This document shows positions 14,256 to 21,059 of a stretch of 21,455 bases of DNA, one piece after another. Within the stretch, counting starts at the first letter, position 1, and the number at the start of each line of letters is the position of its first letter. A model generated the notes under the pieces. It searched no databases and had not been told where the DNA came from. It saw nothing but the letters and a program-made list of their open reading frames with translations. The translations under genes were made by a program, and so were the position numbers. The DNA comes from Candidatus Latescibacterota bacterium. GTDB taxonomy: Bacteria > Latescibacterota > UBA2968 > UBA8231. Location: NCBI GenBank assembly GCA_022825185.1, contig JAJDYK010000308.1, positions 1 through 21,455 on the forward strand, written 5' to 3'.

Positions 14256-16145
14256 CTAGAAAAATCGACTCCAGAAGCTCCGTTTTTCCTCGTCGCGATC
14301 AGTCTGCTTCTGCTGCGCCGAGATACCGCGATTGGCCAAGTAGCGGTCGAGGTTCTCCTTTACGGTGGGTTGGATCACTTCTATAGTGCCGAAGATGCCG
14401 CCCATTTCCATCCCGTCGTACACCCGCACTGCAACCACGTTCCGGCCCTTGTATTTGACCGTCTCACTTATATCGAGGATGAAAGGGGTATTCCACCCGT
14501 GGTGTTCCCCCACGAAGGTGCCGTTGACGTACACATAGGCGTTGTTGTCCACTCCGCCGAAGGCCAGATGCACCGGTCGGCCTTCCTCCGCGTCCACCTC
14601 AATCTGGGCTCGGTACCAAGCTCCCTCGTCGTAGCCGACGTAGCCCTGATCTTCCCAGGCCTGCCCGATGTCGATATCGGCCCAATGAGAATCGTCGAAA
14701 TCGGCGCGGCTAAGGACGGCGTCTTGGAGGTCTTGGTACTCATCTGCGTAGAGGCTGAATTTCCACTGCACGGGCACCTCGGCTACCTTCTTATAGGTGT
14801 AGGGAATGCGCGGAGGCCGGTGAGCATAGCGGCTATAGCGCTTGCCACTGGTGAAATGGTCCTTAAAAACCGGCCAGCCGTGCCATTCCACCATCTCCAA
14901 ACGCCCGCCCCGGTTGGTGGCAAATTCGTCTGTTTCTACCTCGTCCGTGGGCTGATGCACATTAATCAGGCCATACACACCGCCCATGCCGTTGTCGTCA
15001 TACAAATACAACGCCACTGTATTCTCCCCGTCGCGCACGACGTGGTCGCTTATGTCGAGGAGGAACGGCCGGTCCCATTGGTCGTAGTGCTGACCGACCA
15101 AGTGGCCGTTGACATACACAAAGGCGTCCTTGGCCCCCAGCCCGCCAAAAGCCATGAGCACCGACCGCACCGAATCCGCCGCTACCGTGAAGGTGGCCCT
15201 ATACCAAGCCCACCCGTCATAGCCAGCGTAGCCCTGATCCTCGTAAGCCTGTCCGATGTTGATTGTAGCCCAATCCGAATCGTCGAAGTCCAGAGTGGTG
15301 TAGCGATGTCGCTGCGGATGTGCGCTCTCGTCGAGGCGGAATTTCCACTGCATGGGCACCTCGGCCACCTCTTCATAGGCGTAGGGGACCACCGGAGGTG
15401 TGTTGGCGTAGTGATAGTATCGCTGATCCGCTCCACCCTCTAAGAAGTGTTGGGGCCTGATCCGCGTATCTCGTAGCGGATTTCTTTGGATGACCTTCAA
15501 CCGCCGCTCCATCAGATTTAGCTGTCGTTCTAGCTGTCGCTGGAAGGTTTCCAATTGCCGCTCGGTCAGTTCCTTCTGCTGCTTAGCTCGCTCCATCATT
15601 TGCCGCAACTGTTGGCGCATCTGCTCGCTGATACGCGCCGAGTCGATCCTGCCCTCTGCATCCTGTATCCTATACACTAGCTCGTTGATAAACACCGAGT
15701 CGGGACCGACGAGTCGTGAGGTCCACTGTCCGGACTTTGGTCGGCGGCGTATCTCAAATTCAGAGGCAGTAAGGGGCCCTGATCGCTCGATCGTCGCCTC
15801 GCGCTGGTGAGTCGATCCCAGACGCCGTGCCGCCTCCGCTCCCACCTGTGGCTGGTCGGGGTACTTGTCGCGGACAGCTTCATAGGTCTGGCGCGCCTGT
15901 GCCAACCCCAGCTTCTCTTGGCATACCCCGATGCGTAGCTGCGCCCGAGCCGCTATCTTTTCGTCTCCTTCGCCCTTTTCGTGGGCCTCAATCACTTGCT
16001 GGTAGAGGCGAATGGCCTCTTCCAGATTGCCCTCGCCCTTCTCCTGCGTGAGGGCCGCCTGGTAAGTCTCCTCGACGCTGCTAGCTAGCAGGCCGCTGGC
16101 AGTCAGCAATACGCAACTGAGGAAGATTGCGGTAACGCGCGCCAT
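14256..16145 (-). CDS. Secreted TPR/coiled-coil protein with two jelly-roll (galactose-binding-like) domains
   Basis: A 629-residue exported protein with a signal peptide at residues 1-~21. Residues 23-110 are TPR-like helices (EEAIRLYQQVIEAH, AQLRIGVCQEKLG). Residues 173-220 form a Gln/Arg-rich coiled coil. Two homologous domains follow at 242-400 and 436-594. Each has PYxYxxVAEVPxQWKF, DFDDSxWAxIxIGQAxEDQGYxGYD, AFGGxxxxAxVYVNGxxVG, LDIS and GMGG(V/I)xG, the layout of the beta-galactosidase jelly-roll sugar-binding domain. No catalytic domain is seen, so binding or scaffolding at the cell surface is likely. The ATG has a perfect AAGGAGGT site 5 nt upstream. It lies 125 bp downstream of a histidine kinase/response regulator pair on the same strand and may be part of or controlled by that system. 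Confidence 0.85.
   Translation of the reverse strand: MARVTAIFLSCVLLTASGLLASSVEETYQAALTQEKGEGNLEEAIRLYQQVIEAHEKGEGDEKIAARAQLRIGVCQEKLGLAQARQTYEAVRDKYPDQPQVGAEAARRLGSTHQREATIERSGPLTASEFEIRRRPKSGQWTSRLVGPDSVFINELVYRIQDAEGRIDSARISEQMRQQLRQMMERAKQQKELTERQLETFQRQLERQLNLMERRLKVIQRNPLRDTRIRPQHFLEGGADQRYYHYANTPPVVPYAYEEVAEVPMQWKFRLDESAHPQRHRYTTLDFDDSDWATINIGQAYEDQGYAGYDGWAWYRATFTVAADSVRSVLMAFGGLGAKDAFVYVNGHLVGQHYDQWDRPFLLDISDHVVRDGENTVALYLYDDNGMGGVYGLINVHQPTDEVETDEFATNRGGRLEMVEWHGWPVFKDHFTSGKRYSRYAHRPPRIPYTYKKVAEVPVQWKFSLYADEYQDLQDAVLSRADFDDSHWADIDIGQAWEDQGYVGYDEGAWYRAQIEVDAEEGRPVHLAFGGVDNNAYVYVNGTFVGEHHGWNTPFILDISETVKYKGRNVVAVRVYDGMEMGGIFGTIEVIQPTVKENLDRYLANRGISAQQKQTDRDEEKRSFWSRFF
14364..14840 (-). 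repeat. Second copy of the intragenic domain duplication
   Basis: This encodes residues ~436-594 of the secreted protein, homologous to residues 242-400. Shared blocks include VAEVPxQWKF, DFDDSxWA, IGQAxEDQGYxGYD, YVNGxxVGxHxxW and the closing IQPT/HQPT. The duplication is visible at protein level and clearly diverged, so it is not recent. Confidence 0.85.
14946..15422 (-). repeat. First copy of the intragenic domain duplication
   Basis: This encodes residues ~242-400 of the secreted protein, the partner of the copy at residues 436-594. A linker of about 35 residues (DEVETDEFATNRGGRLEMVE onward) separates the copies. The end of the second copy is followed by a similar ENLDRYLANRG tail, so the linker may be part of the repeated unit. 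Confidence 0.85.
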
Positions 16146-16150
16146 GATGT

Positions 16151-16158
16151 ACCTCCTT
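16151..16158 (-). promoter_or_regulatory. Ribosome binding site of the secreted protein gene
   Basis: The minus strand reads AAGGAGGT, 5 nt before the ATG at 16143-16145. It is a full-strength anti-16S match and fixes the start at the signal peptide. Confidence 0.75.
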
Positions 16159-16222
16159 GTTCAGGTGGGTGAATGCGCGATTGTGCGCTGACCTCTGAAC
16201 CTAAACGTCGGCATTGTCGGAG

Positions 16223-16240
16223 TTGTCATGGTTTTGTCAT
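16223..16240. promoter_or_regulatory. Pho-box-like direct repeat
   Basis: TTGTCAT-GGTT-TTGTCAT: two identical 7-mers with an 11-bp period, each one base different from the E. coli Pho-box half-site CTGTCAT and with the same 4-bp spacer. It lies between the stop codon of the OmpR/PhoB-type response regulator and the secreted-protein gene, 78 bp before the latter's ATG. On the strand of that gene it reads ATGACAA-4nt-ATGACAA, the reverse of the usual promoter orientation. A binding site for the adjacent regulator is inferred. Confidence 0.45.
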
Positions 16241-16270
16241 GGATGTGCAAAAAGGTTGTACTTTCTGGCC

Positions 16271-16951
16271 TCACTCTACAAAGCGGTATCCGACTCCGTG
16301 TACTGTGAGGATATGGCGCGGCTGGGCCGGGTCGGCCTCCAAGCGATTGCGCAATTCGGCGATGTGGTTATCTACCGTGCGCGTGGTGGGGTACACTTCG
16401 TAGCCCCACACCTGTTCGAGGATCTGCGCTCGAGTCAGGGCGCGGCCCTTGCTCTCCCACAGGAAGCGCAACACGCCAAATGCCTTGGGGGATAAATGCA
16501 CGGCTTGGCCGTCCACGGTCGCGTCGTAGCGGTCGAAGTCGATCCGCACTTGTCCGAACTTTAGGACCGCACCCGTGGCTGGTGCCGCCGCACCCCGCCG
16601 CAACACCGCTTTGATCCGCGCCATGAGTTCGCGGACGCCCACCGGTTTGGTGACGTAGTCGTCAGCGCCCAACTCTAGGCCTAGGACTTTATCGACTTCT
16701 TCGCCGCGCGCCGTGAGCATGATGATGGGTGTGGTCGCCCCCTGCGCCCGCAGTCGGCGGCACACTTCGTATCCATCCATAGAGGGCAGCACTACATCCA
16801 GCAGAATCAGATCCGGCTGCCAAGCCAAGGCCCGCTCCAGCCCCTCGGCTCCATCGGCGACTGCCTCGGCTTCATGGCCTTCAAAGAGCAGGTTATCGAC
16901 CAGCACCCGGGCGATGGCCGCTTCGTCTTCGACGACCAAAATTTTAGGCAT
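16271..16951 (-). CDS. OmpR/PhoB-family response regulator
   Basis: A 226-residue two-component transcription factor. The receiver domain (1-~120) has the acidic pair E8/D9, the phospho-acceptor D52 in LILLDVVLPSMDG, T80 in IMLTARG and K102 in VTKPVGV. The C-terminal winged-helix domain ends TRTVDNHIAELRNRLE...ILTVHGVGYRFVE, the PhoB/OmpR DNA-recognition region. The open frame runs upstream to 17038. I chose the ATG at 16949-16951 because MPKILVVEDE is the normal receiver start. This start lies inside the last codons of the histidine kinase gene, an 8-bp overlap that implies translational coupling and a cognate pair. It probably controls the downstream secreted-protein gene and possibly itself. 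Confidence 0.93.
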   Translation of the reverse strand: MPKILVVEDEAAIARVLVDNLLFEGHEAEAVADGAEGLERALAWQPDLILLDVVLPSMDGYEVCRRLRAQGATTPIIMLTARGEEVDKVLGLELGADDYVTKPVGVRELMARIKAVLRRGAAAPATGAVLKFGQVRIDFDRYDATVDGQAVHLSPKAFGVLRFLWESKGRALTRAQILEQVWGYEVYPTTRTVDNHIAELRNRLEADPAQPRHILTVHGVGYRFVE

Positions 16952-18908
16952 GAGCTTTGTCCTCGGTATGTACCGGGAAGTACAGACGGAATACGCTGCC
17001 TCCTTCTGGCCGGTTGGCGGCCTCCACTCGGCCTGCATGTGCCTCGACCACGTTTTTGACTAGAGACAATCCCAATCCTGTACCCGCCGTGCTGGCCGCG
17101 TTGGTCCCTCGGTGGAATTGTTCAAAGATGCGCTCTTCTTCACCTGCGGGGAGACCAATGCCTCGGTCGGCTACTTCTACAACCACCTCAGCTCCGCGTT
17201 GTTCTACGGCTAAGCGGATGGCCTTGTGCTCGGACGAGTACTTGACTGCGTTGCCTAGGATATTGGCTACCGCGCCTTCCACCGCTTCTTGGTCGGCCAG
17301 TACCGGAGGCAGTTCCGCAGCGATGGCTTCCTCCACCTCAAAGCCCTCTGCGGCGAACACTCCGCCAAAGGTCTCCAGCGCGGCCCGAGCTGCGTTCCCT
17401 AGGTCGCAAGGTTGGCGCTGATAGGCCCGGTCGCCGCGCTCAATGCGGGCGAAATCGAGCACATTATCGACCAAGCGCGACAGCCGTTGGCTCTCGTGCA
17501 GGAGGGTGGTCAGATAGTCCTTCATCTGTTCGCCCGACCGGTAGCGTCCCATAAGCAGGGTCTCGGCGTACATGCGGATGGACGTGAGCGGGGTACGCAA
17601 CTCGTGCGATACATTGGCGACAAATTCGGAGCGCAGGCGGGCTACCTGCACCTCGCGCCCGGCGTCCCGCAGAATCATAAGCCCGCCTAAAACCACGGAT
17701 ACGGCCAAGGCGAAAATGCCGCCGCCCACCAGATAGTTGCGCGTGCGGTAGTACCCAGTGGCCGCAGAAGTATCAGCCGCCCAGATCCCCAGCCGTATTC
17801 GGTCCATCCAGCGGCTAGCTGGCCCGGTCTCGTAGATAGCCTCCCGATGCGCGGCCAGAAAAGCGGCCTCTGCGTCGGCGTCGAACAGGGTAAGGGCAAA
17901 ATTCCGCTCCACCAGACCTTCTATTTGCTCCTGCACTAGGGTAGTCAACTCGGCCCAGTCGAATAGAATGCCCATCGCGCCGCCTCCTTCAGCCGCGCCT
18001 AGGTACATGAGAAAACTCGTTCCGTCGTCGCCCACTCCCGATATATAGCCTTGCTCTTGGGCTGTGGCCCATTGATCCTCCAACACGGGACCGAAGCGCA
18101 TTGAGAAATCAAGGGCCTCCTCAAGCAGGACCAATCGCTCCAGCAGAACGGGCCGGTCCTCCATGGCCGCCAGTCGCCCTTGGGCCAACGCGCGGGTCTC
18201 TTGCAGGGCTTGCTGGCAGCCCGCGTAGAGGGGATAGCGGCCTTTGAGCAGCGCCTCGGTCCAAGCTAGCAGACTAGCCTGGGCCTGCTCTGGCTCAGCA
18301 TAGCGCCCCAGGCGCAAGTGGCTCAAGGTAACAGGATGCGCTCCGTCGGCGTCGAAGACGTGGCCGTAGAAGGCCGTCAGCGTCTGGTGCGCCCCCTCCA
18401 CCATCGCCATGTCCTTGCCTTTATAGGCGCAGCGTGCTAGGGCATTAAGGGCTTCAGCTTCCTCGGCGGGACTGGCCGCTTCCTTCCATGCTTGGCGGTA
18501 GAGTTGCACGCCGCCCGCCCAGTCTTGGTGGCCGAATTCGCGCTCTTCGGCTTTCCCCATCTGCGCGGCGAAGGTCGCCCGCGGCTCCTGCAAGCGCAAG
18601 GGCTGCACCGCAGGATGGAGCAACACTCCCGTGGGATCGACGGCGAAAATTTGCGCAATCTCGGCAAAACCTGCGTACAGGCGAGGGTCGATTGCGCCGT
18701 CTTCGATATATGCTGACAGAAGTTGGGCGCGGCTGTTGATCGAGCGGTCGAAGGCGTCTTGGGCTAGCACCGCCTTGGAGCGCAATTCCCGACGCACACT
18801 GTCGTGGACATCGCGCAGCGAGCGCACGCTCAGAAAGGCCAGCAGGGCGGCCGGCACGAGAATGGACAGGAAATAGAGAACTACCCAGCGAATTCCTAGG
18901 CGCGACAT
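16944..18908 (-). CDS. Membrane sensor histidine kinase with large extracytoplasmic domain
   Basis: A 654-residue two-component kinase. Transmembrane helices are at residues ~8-28 and ~393-413. They enclose a region of about 360 residues that is mostly predicted alpha-helical and contains TPR-like stretches (e.g. 130-165, AEALNALARCAYKGKDMAMVE). I do not recognise this sensor. There is no clear HAMP or PAS; the second membrane helix leads into the H-box with only a short linker. The kinase core is complete: FVANVSHELRTPL (H435), NILGNAVKYS (N553), DRGIGLP (581-587) and GTGLGLSLV (609-617). The ATG at 18906-18908 lacks a good ribosome site: the bases before it are C/T-rich. The 3' end overlaps the response regulator gene by 8 bp. 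Confidence 0.92.
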   Translation of the reverse strand: MSRLGIRWVVLYFLSILVPAALLAFLSVRSLRDVHDSVRRELRSKAVLAQDAFDRSINSRAQLLSAYIEDGAIDPRLYAGFAEIAQIFAVDPTGVLLHPAVQPLRLQEPRATFAAQMGKAEEREFGHQDWAGGVQLYRQAWKEAASPAEEAEALNALARCAYKGKDMAMVEGAHQTLTAFYGHVFDADGAHPVTLSHLRLGRYAEPEQAQASLLAWTEALLKGRYPLYAGCQQALQETRALAQGRLAAMEDRPVLLERLVLLEEALDFSMRFGPVLEDQWATAQEQGYISGVGDDGTSFLMYLGAAEGGGAMGILFDWAELTTLVQEQIEGLVERNFALTLFDADAEAAFLAAHREAIYETGPASRWMDRIRLGIWAADTSAATGYYRTRNYLVGGGIFALAVSVVLGGLMILRDAGREVQVARLRSEFVANVSHELRTPLTSIRMYAETLLMGRYRSGEQMKDYLTTLLHESQRLSRLVDNVLDFARIERGDRAYQRQPCDLGNAARAALETFGGVFAAEGFEVEEAIAAELPPVLADQEAVEGAVANILGNAVKYSSEHKAIRLAVEQRGAEVVVEVADRGIGLPAGEEERIFEQFHRGTNAASTAGTGLGLSLVKNVVEAHAGRVEAANRPEGGSVFRLYFPVHTEDKAHA

Positions 18909-18924
18909 GAGATTGGCAGGAGGT

Positions 18925-18938
18925 GGGGAGTAGGGAGT
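18925..18938. repeat. Short GGGAGTA-type tandem repeat before the kinase gene
   Basis: On the plus strand GGGGAGTAGGGAGT shows two GGGAGT units 7 bp apart, within 30 bp upstream of the kinase start. On the kinase's strand the leader is therefore pyrimidine-rich and lacks a Shine-Dalgarno sequence. The array is only two units long and may be a relic of a dispersed heptamer repeat. Confidence 0.3.
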
Positions 18939-19043
18939 GTGGATTGTGAGCGAGGAATATAGTGGGCGGCCCTTTCGTTTTCAAGGCAGCCGCCTAGGGC
19001 TTTATCGCGCTCTGCGTTGGGTTGCAGTAGGCGAGTTTCGTGC

Positions 19044-19071
19044 GTAGGGGCGGTTCACGAACCGCCCCTAC
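19044..19071. repeat. 28-bp perfect palindrome (dispersed-repeat type)
   Basis: Two 13-bp arms (GTAGGGGCGGTTC and GAACCGCCCCTAC) flank AC. The element lies in the 185-bp gap between the amidohydrolase stop and the kinase start, 22 bp after the former. No T-tract follows on either strand, so it is not a standard terminator. Very similar GTAGGGGCGGTT...AACCGCCCCTAC palindromes are, to my knowledge, dispersed in the intergenic DNA of several unrelated bacterial phyla. Confidence 0.8.
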
Positions 19072-19093
19072 AAAGCGGAACGATGATCCGTTT

Positions 19094-20236
19094 TCAGCGT
19101 GGCCCTTCTGCCCAAGACGGCAAGCTCAAACCGTCCTGATCCCAGACAATTTCGCCGGCCCGCAGGGTCATGCGGCCCTCTATTTTTTGGCTGCCTTGCA
19201 GGGTACTGCGGGTGGCATCGACAAAGCCAAAGCGGCCTTCGTGTACGGCCAGCACTGCTACATCGGCTTCAGCACCTACGCTCAGGTGACCCAATTCGGG
19301 CCGACGGATGACTTCGGCGGGGCGTTGCGTCGAGCGGTAGATGACCTCTTGCAGCGGCATCCCCAAGGCCAGCATTTTCGACATGGTGATATTCATGGTG
19401 GCGTTGGGCAGCAGGCGGCTGCGGCGGTGTAGGTCGGTGCTGATGGTATCGGGCGGGAAGCCCTGGGCCATGGCTGGCACGGCAATGTGGAAGCGGAAGG
19501 AGGCGTTGCCGTGGCCTAAATCGAAGATCACGCCGCGCTCGCGGGCCTGCCAGACGAAGTCGAAAATGCGGTCGTTGTCGTCGAGCATGGGCGTGCGCAT
19601 GGAATAGCAGTGGGTGTGGATGTCGCCGGGGCTGTAGCGGGCGAGCAACTCTGGGTACGTGCGAGTGGGTTTGGGCGAGAAATCGACCATGACAATGCTG
19701 CCGGCCCGCCGCGCCGCTTCAATGGCTCCGCCAGTAGATTCCCACCCCGGCCCGCCAAAATGGGCTGATTTGACCCCGACGATGTGCTCGGGGTAGCGTT
19801 CGACCGCGGCGGCGCAGGGGATGGGATCCATATCGGTGGTGTCCTGCTCGGGGGGGCCGGTCATGCCAGCACCGACGATGTTGACAAAGGCGAGGACGCG
19901 GGTGATGGACTGGTCCATGATGGTCTCTTTGAAATCCGCAATATCCTTGTATCCAGCGCCGCCCGTATCGACGCAGGTGGTGACGCCGTGCGGCAGGTTG
20001 TGGGGATCGGGGAAGAGCCAAGCGTTAAAGCCGCCGTACACGTGCAGGTGGATGTCGATGAGGCCGGGGGTGACGTAGAGACCGGAGACATCGGCTTGTC
20101 GCTCTGCTGTGCCGGGCAACTGCGGCCCCACAGCGGCAACTTTGCTATCTTTGATGGCGAGGTCGGCCGGGCCGTCAATGTTGTTTTTGGGGTCGATGAG
20201 GTGGCCGTTTTTGAGTAGGACGTCGTAGTGGGGCAT
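19094..20236 (-). CDS. Amidohydrolase/deacetylase-family metallohydrolase
   Basis: A 380-residue amidohydrolase-superfamily enzyme with the dihydroorotase/D-aminoacylase-like layout. The N-terminal beta-sandwich strand (MPHYDVLLKNGHLID) leads to the metal motif GLIDIHLHV (H63, H65). Next come GVKSAHFGG (K156, probable carboxylated bridging lysine), DIHTHC (H207/H209), DLGHGNASF (H242) and ISTDLHRRS (D268, catalytic Asp). The C-terminus returns to the sandwich (ADVAVLAVHEG...EGRMTLRAGEIVWD). It resembles the group annotated 'amidohydrolase/deacetylase family metallohydrolase', whose members hydrolyse N-acyl amino acids or cyclic amides; the substrate here is unknown. The ATG has AAAAAGGAG upstream (20241-20249). 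The epimerase-like gene ends 21 bp upstream, so the two are probably one operon. Confidence 0.88.
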   Translation of the reverse strand: MPHYDVLLKNGHLIDPKNNIDGPADLAIKDSKVAAVGPQLPGTAERQADVSGLYVTPGLIDIHLHVYGGFNAWLFPDPHNLPHGVTTCVDTGGAGYKDIADFKETIMDQSITRVLAFVNIVGAGMTGPPEQDTTDMDPIPCAAAVERYPEHIVGVKSAHFGGPGWESTGGAIEAARRAGSIVMVDFSPKPTRTYPELLARYSPGDIHTHCYSMRTPMLDDNDRIFDFVWQARERGVIFDLGHGNASFRFHIAVPAMAQGFPPDTISTDLHRRSRLLPNATMNITMSKMLALGMPLQEVIYRSTQRPAEVIRRPELGHLSVGAEADVAVLAVHEGRFGFVDATRSTLQGSQKIEGRMTLRAGEIVWDQDGLSLPSWAEGPR

Positions 20237-20257
20237 GGTGCTCCTTTTTGAACGCTG

Positions 20258-21001
20258 TCAACCGCCGGGGAAGTGTCCTTTGTATTCCAGACCGAGCAGC
20301 TCACGGGACCGGGCGACGTTGCAGTACTTATCCGCGTCCGGGTGACTGGCCGTGTGCATGATGTCGAAATCAATGGTCTCGGATGTGAGGGCTAGGTGGC
20401 AGGCTTCCGCCAGATCGTGTCGGCAGACCCAGCTAACGCCGCCGCGGGCGGGGTTGCCATCTCGACTGATGCCGAGCCTGCTGTCGCCGATGCTACAGGG
20501 CCGGAAAACGATAATTCGCAGGCCGTAGGCGTCGTGAAACTGGCGGCACATTTCCTCCTGCAAGCGCTTTGAGATGCCGTACGGGCTTCCTTCCTTACTG
20601 CGGACATCCGAAGACAGGAAAAGGCCGTCTGGATGTTGCACGGCGCAGGAGCCCATGTGTACCACTCGTTTGAGTTGGTGCCGCCGGGCCGATTCCAAGA
20701 CATTCCACATCCCTTTGAGGTTGATGAGAAAGGGGTTCACATCGTCCTCGGGCGGGTTCTCGTAGCCGAAGTAGGCGGCGAGATGAACGACGCCGTCCAT
20801 GCCTTCCAAGGTCCTGTGGACGGCGTCGAAGTCGGCGATGTCCCCGTAGAGCTTTTCTCCCTCCCAGTCGCCGTCGAAGCGGTGGTACGTCGTCCAAGCT
20901 TCGGGGCTGTAATCGAAGGCGCGCACTTGGTGGCGACCGGCGAAGTTTTCCAGCACGGCCCGGCCAACCCATCCGGCGGCACCCATGATGGCTACTTTCA
21001 C
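20258..21001 (-). CDS. NAD-dependent epimerase/dehydratase (extended SDR)
   Basis: A 247-residue short-chain dehydrogenase/reductase of the epimerase family. The nucleotide-binding loop is MGAAGWVG (6-13), a GDIAD acidic segment follows, VHLAAYFGYENP is the family's HLAA block, and the catalytic pair is Y141/K145 in PYGISK. The protein is somewhat short for an extended SDR (usually ~280-340), resembling the uronate-dehydrogenase-like group. A TTG two codons upstream is also possible, but AGGAG (21010-21014) sits 8 nt before the GTG at 20999-21001 and only 2 nt from the TTG, so GTG is preferred. Between a mannonate-dehydratase-like gene and an amidohydrolase on the same strand, a role in hexuronate or sugar-acid catabolism is plausible but inferred. 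Confidence 0.86.
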   Translation of the reverse strand: MKVAIMGAAGWVGRAVLENFAGRHQVRAFDYSPEAWTTYHRFDGDWEGEKLYGDIADFDAVHRTLEGMDGVVHLAAYFGYENPPEDDVNPFLINLKGMWNVLESARRHQLKRVVHMGSCAVQHPDGLFLSSDVRSKEGSPYGISKRLQEEMCRQFHDAYGLRIIVFRPCSIGDSRLGISRDGNPARGGVSWVCRHDLAEACHLALTSETIDFDIMHTASHPDADKYCNVARSRELLGLEYKGHFPGG

Positions 21002-21009
21002 AAGCAATT

Positions 21010-21014
21010 CTCCT
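21010..21014 (-). promoter_or_regulatory. Ribosome binding site deciding the GTG start of the epimerase gene
   Basis: The minus strand reads AGGAG, 8 nt from the GTG at 20999-21001 but only 2 nt from the in-frame TTG at 21005-21007. The spacing rules out the TTG. Confidence 0.65.
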
Positions 21015-21059
21015 GAGAAATGGTACCGCAGCTAGGTCCCTGCGACCAGCACTCCGCGG

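Noticed and set aside
14370..15443. A 357-codon plus-strand open frame
   Set aside because: It lies wholly antisense to the secreted duplicated-domain protein, has no ribosome site or recognisable motif, and is explained by the codon bias of the GC-rich gene on the other strand.
16952..17038. N-terminal extension of the response regulator
   Set aside because: It lies within the kinase gene in another frame; the receiver domain begins exactly at the ATG at 16951.
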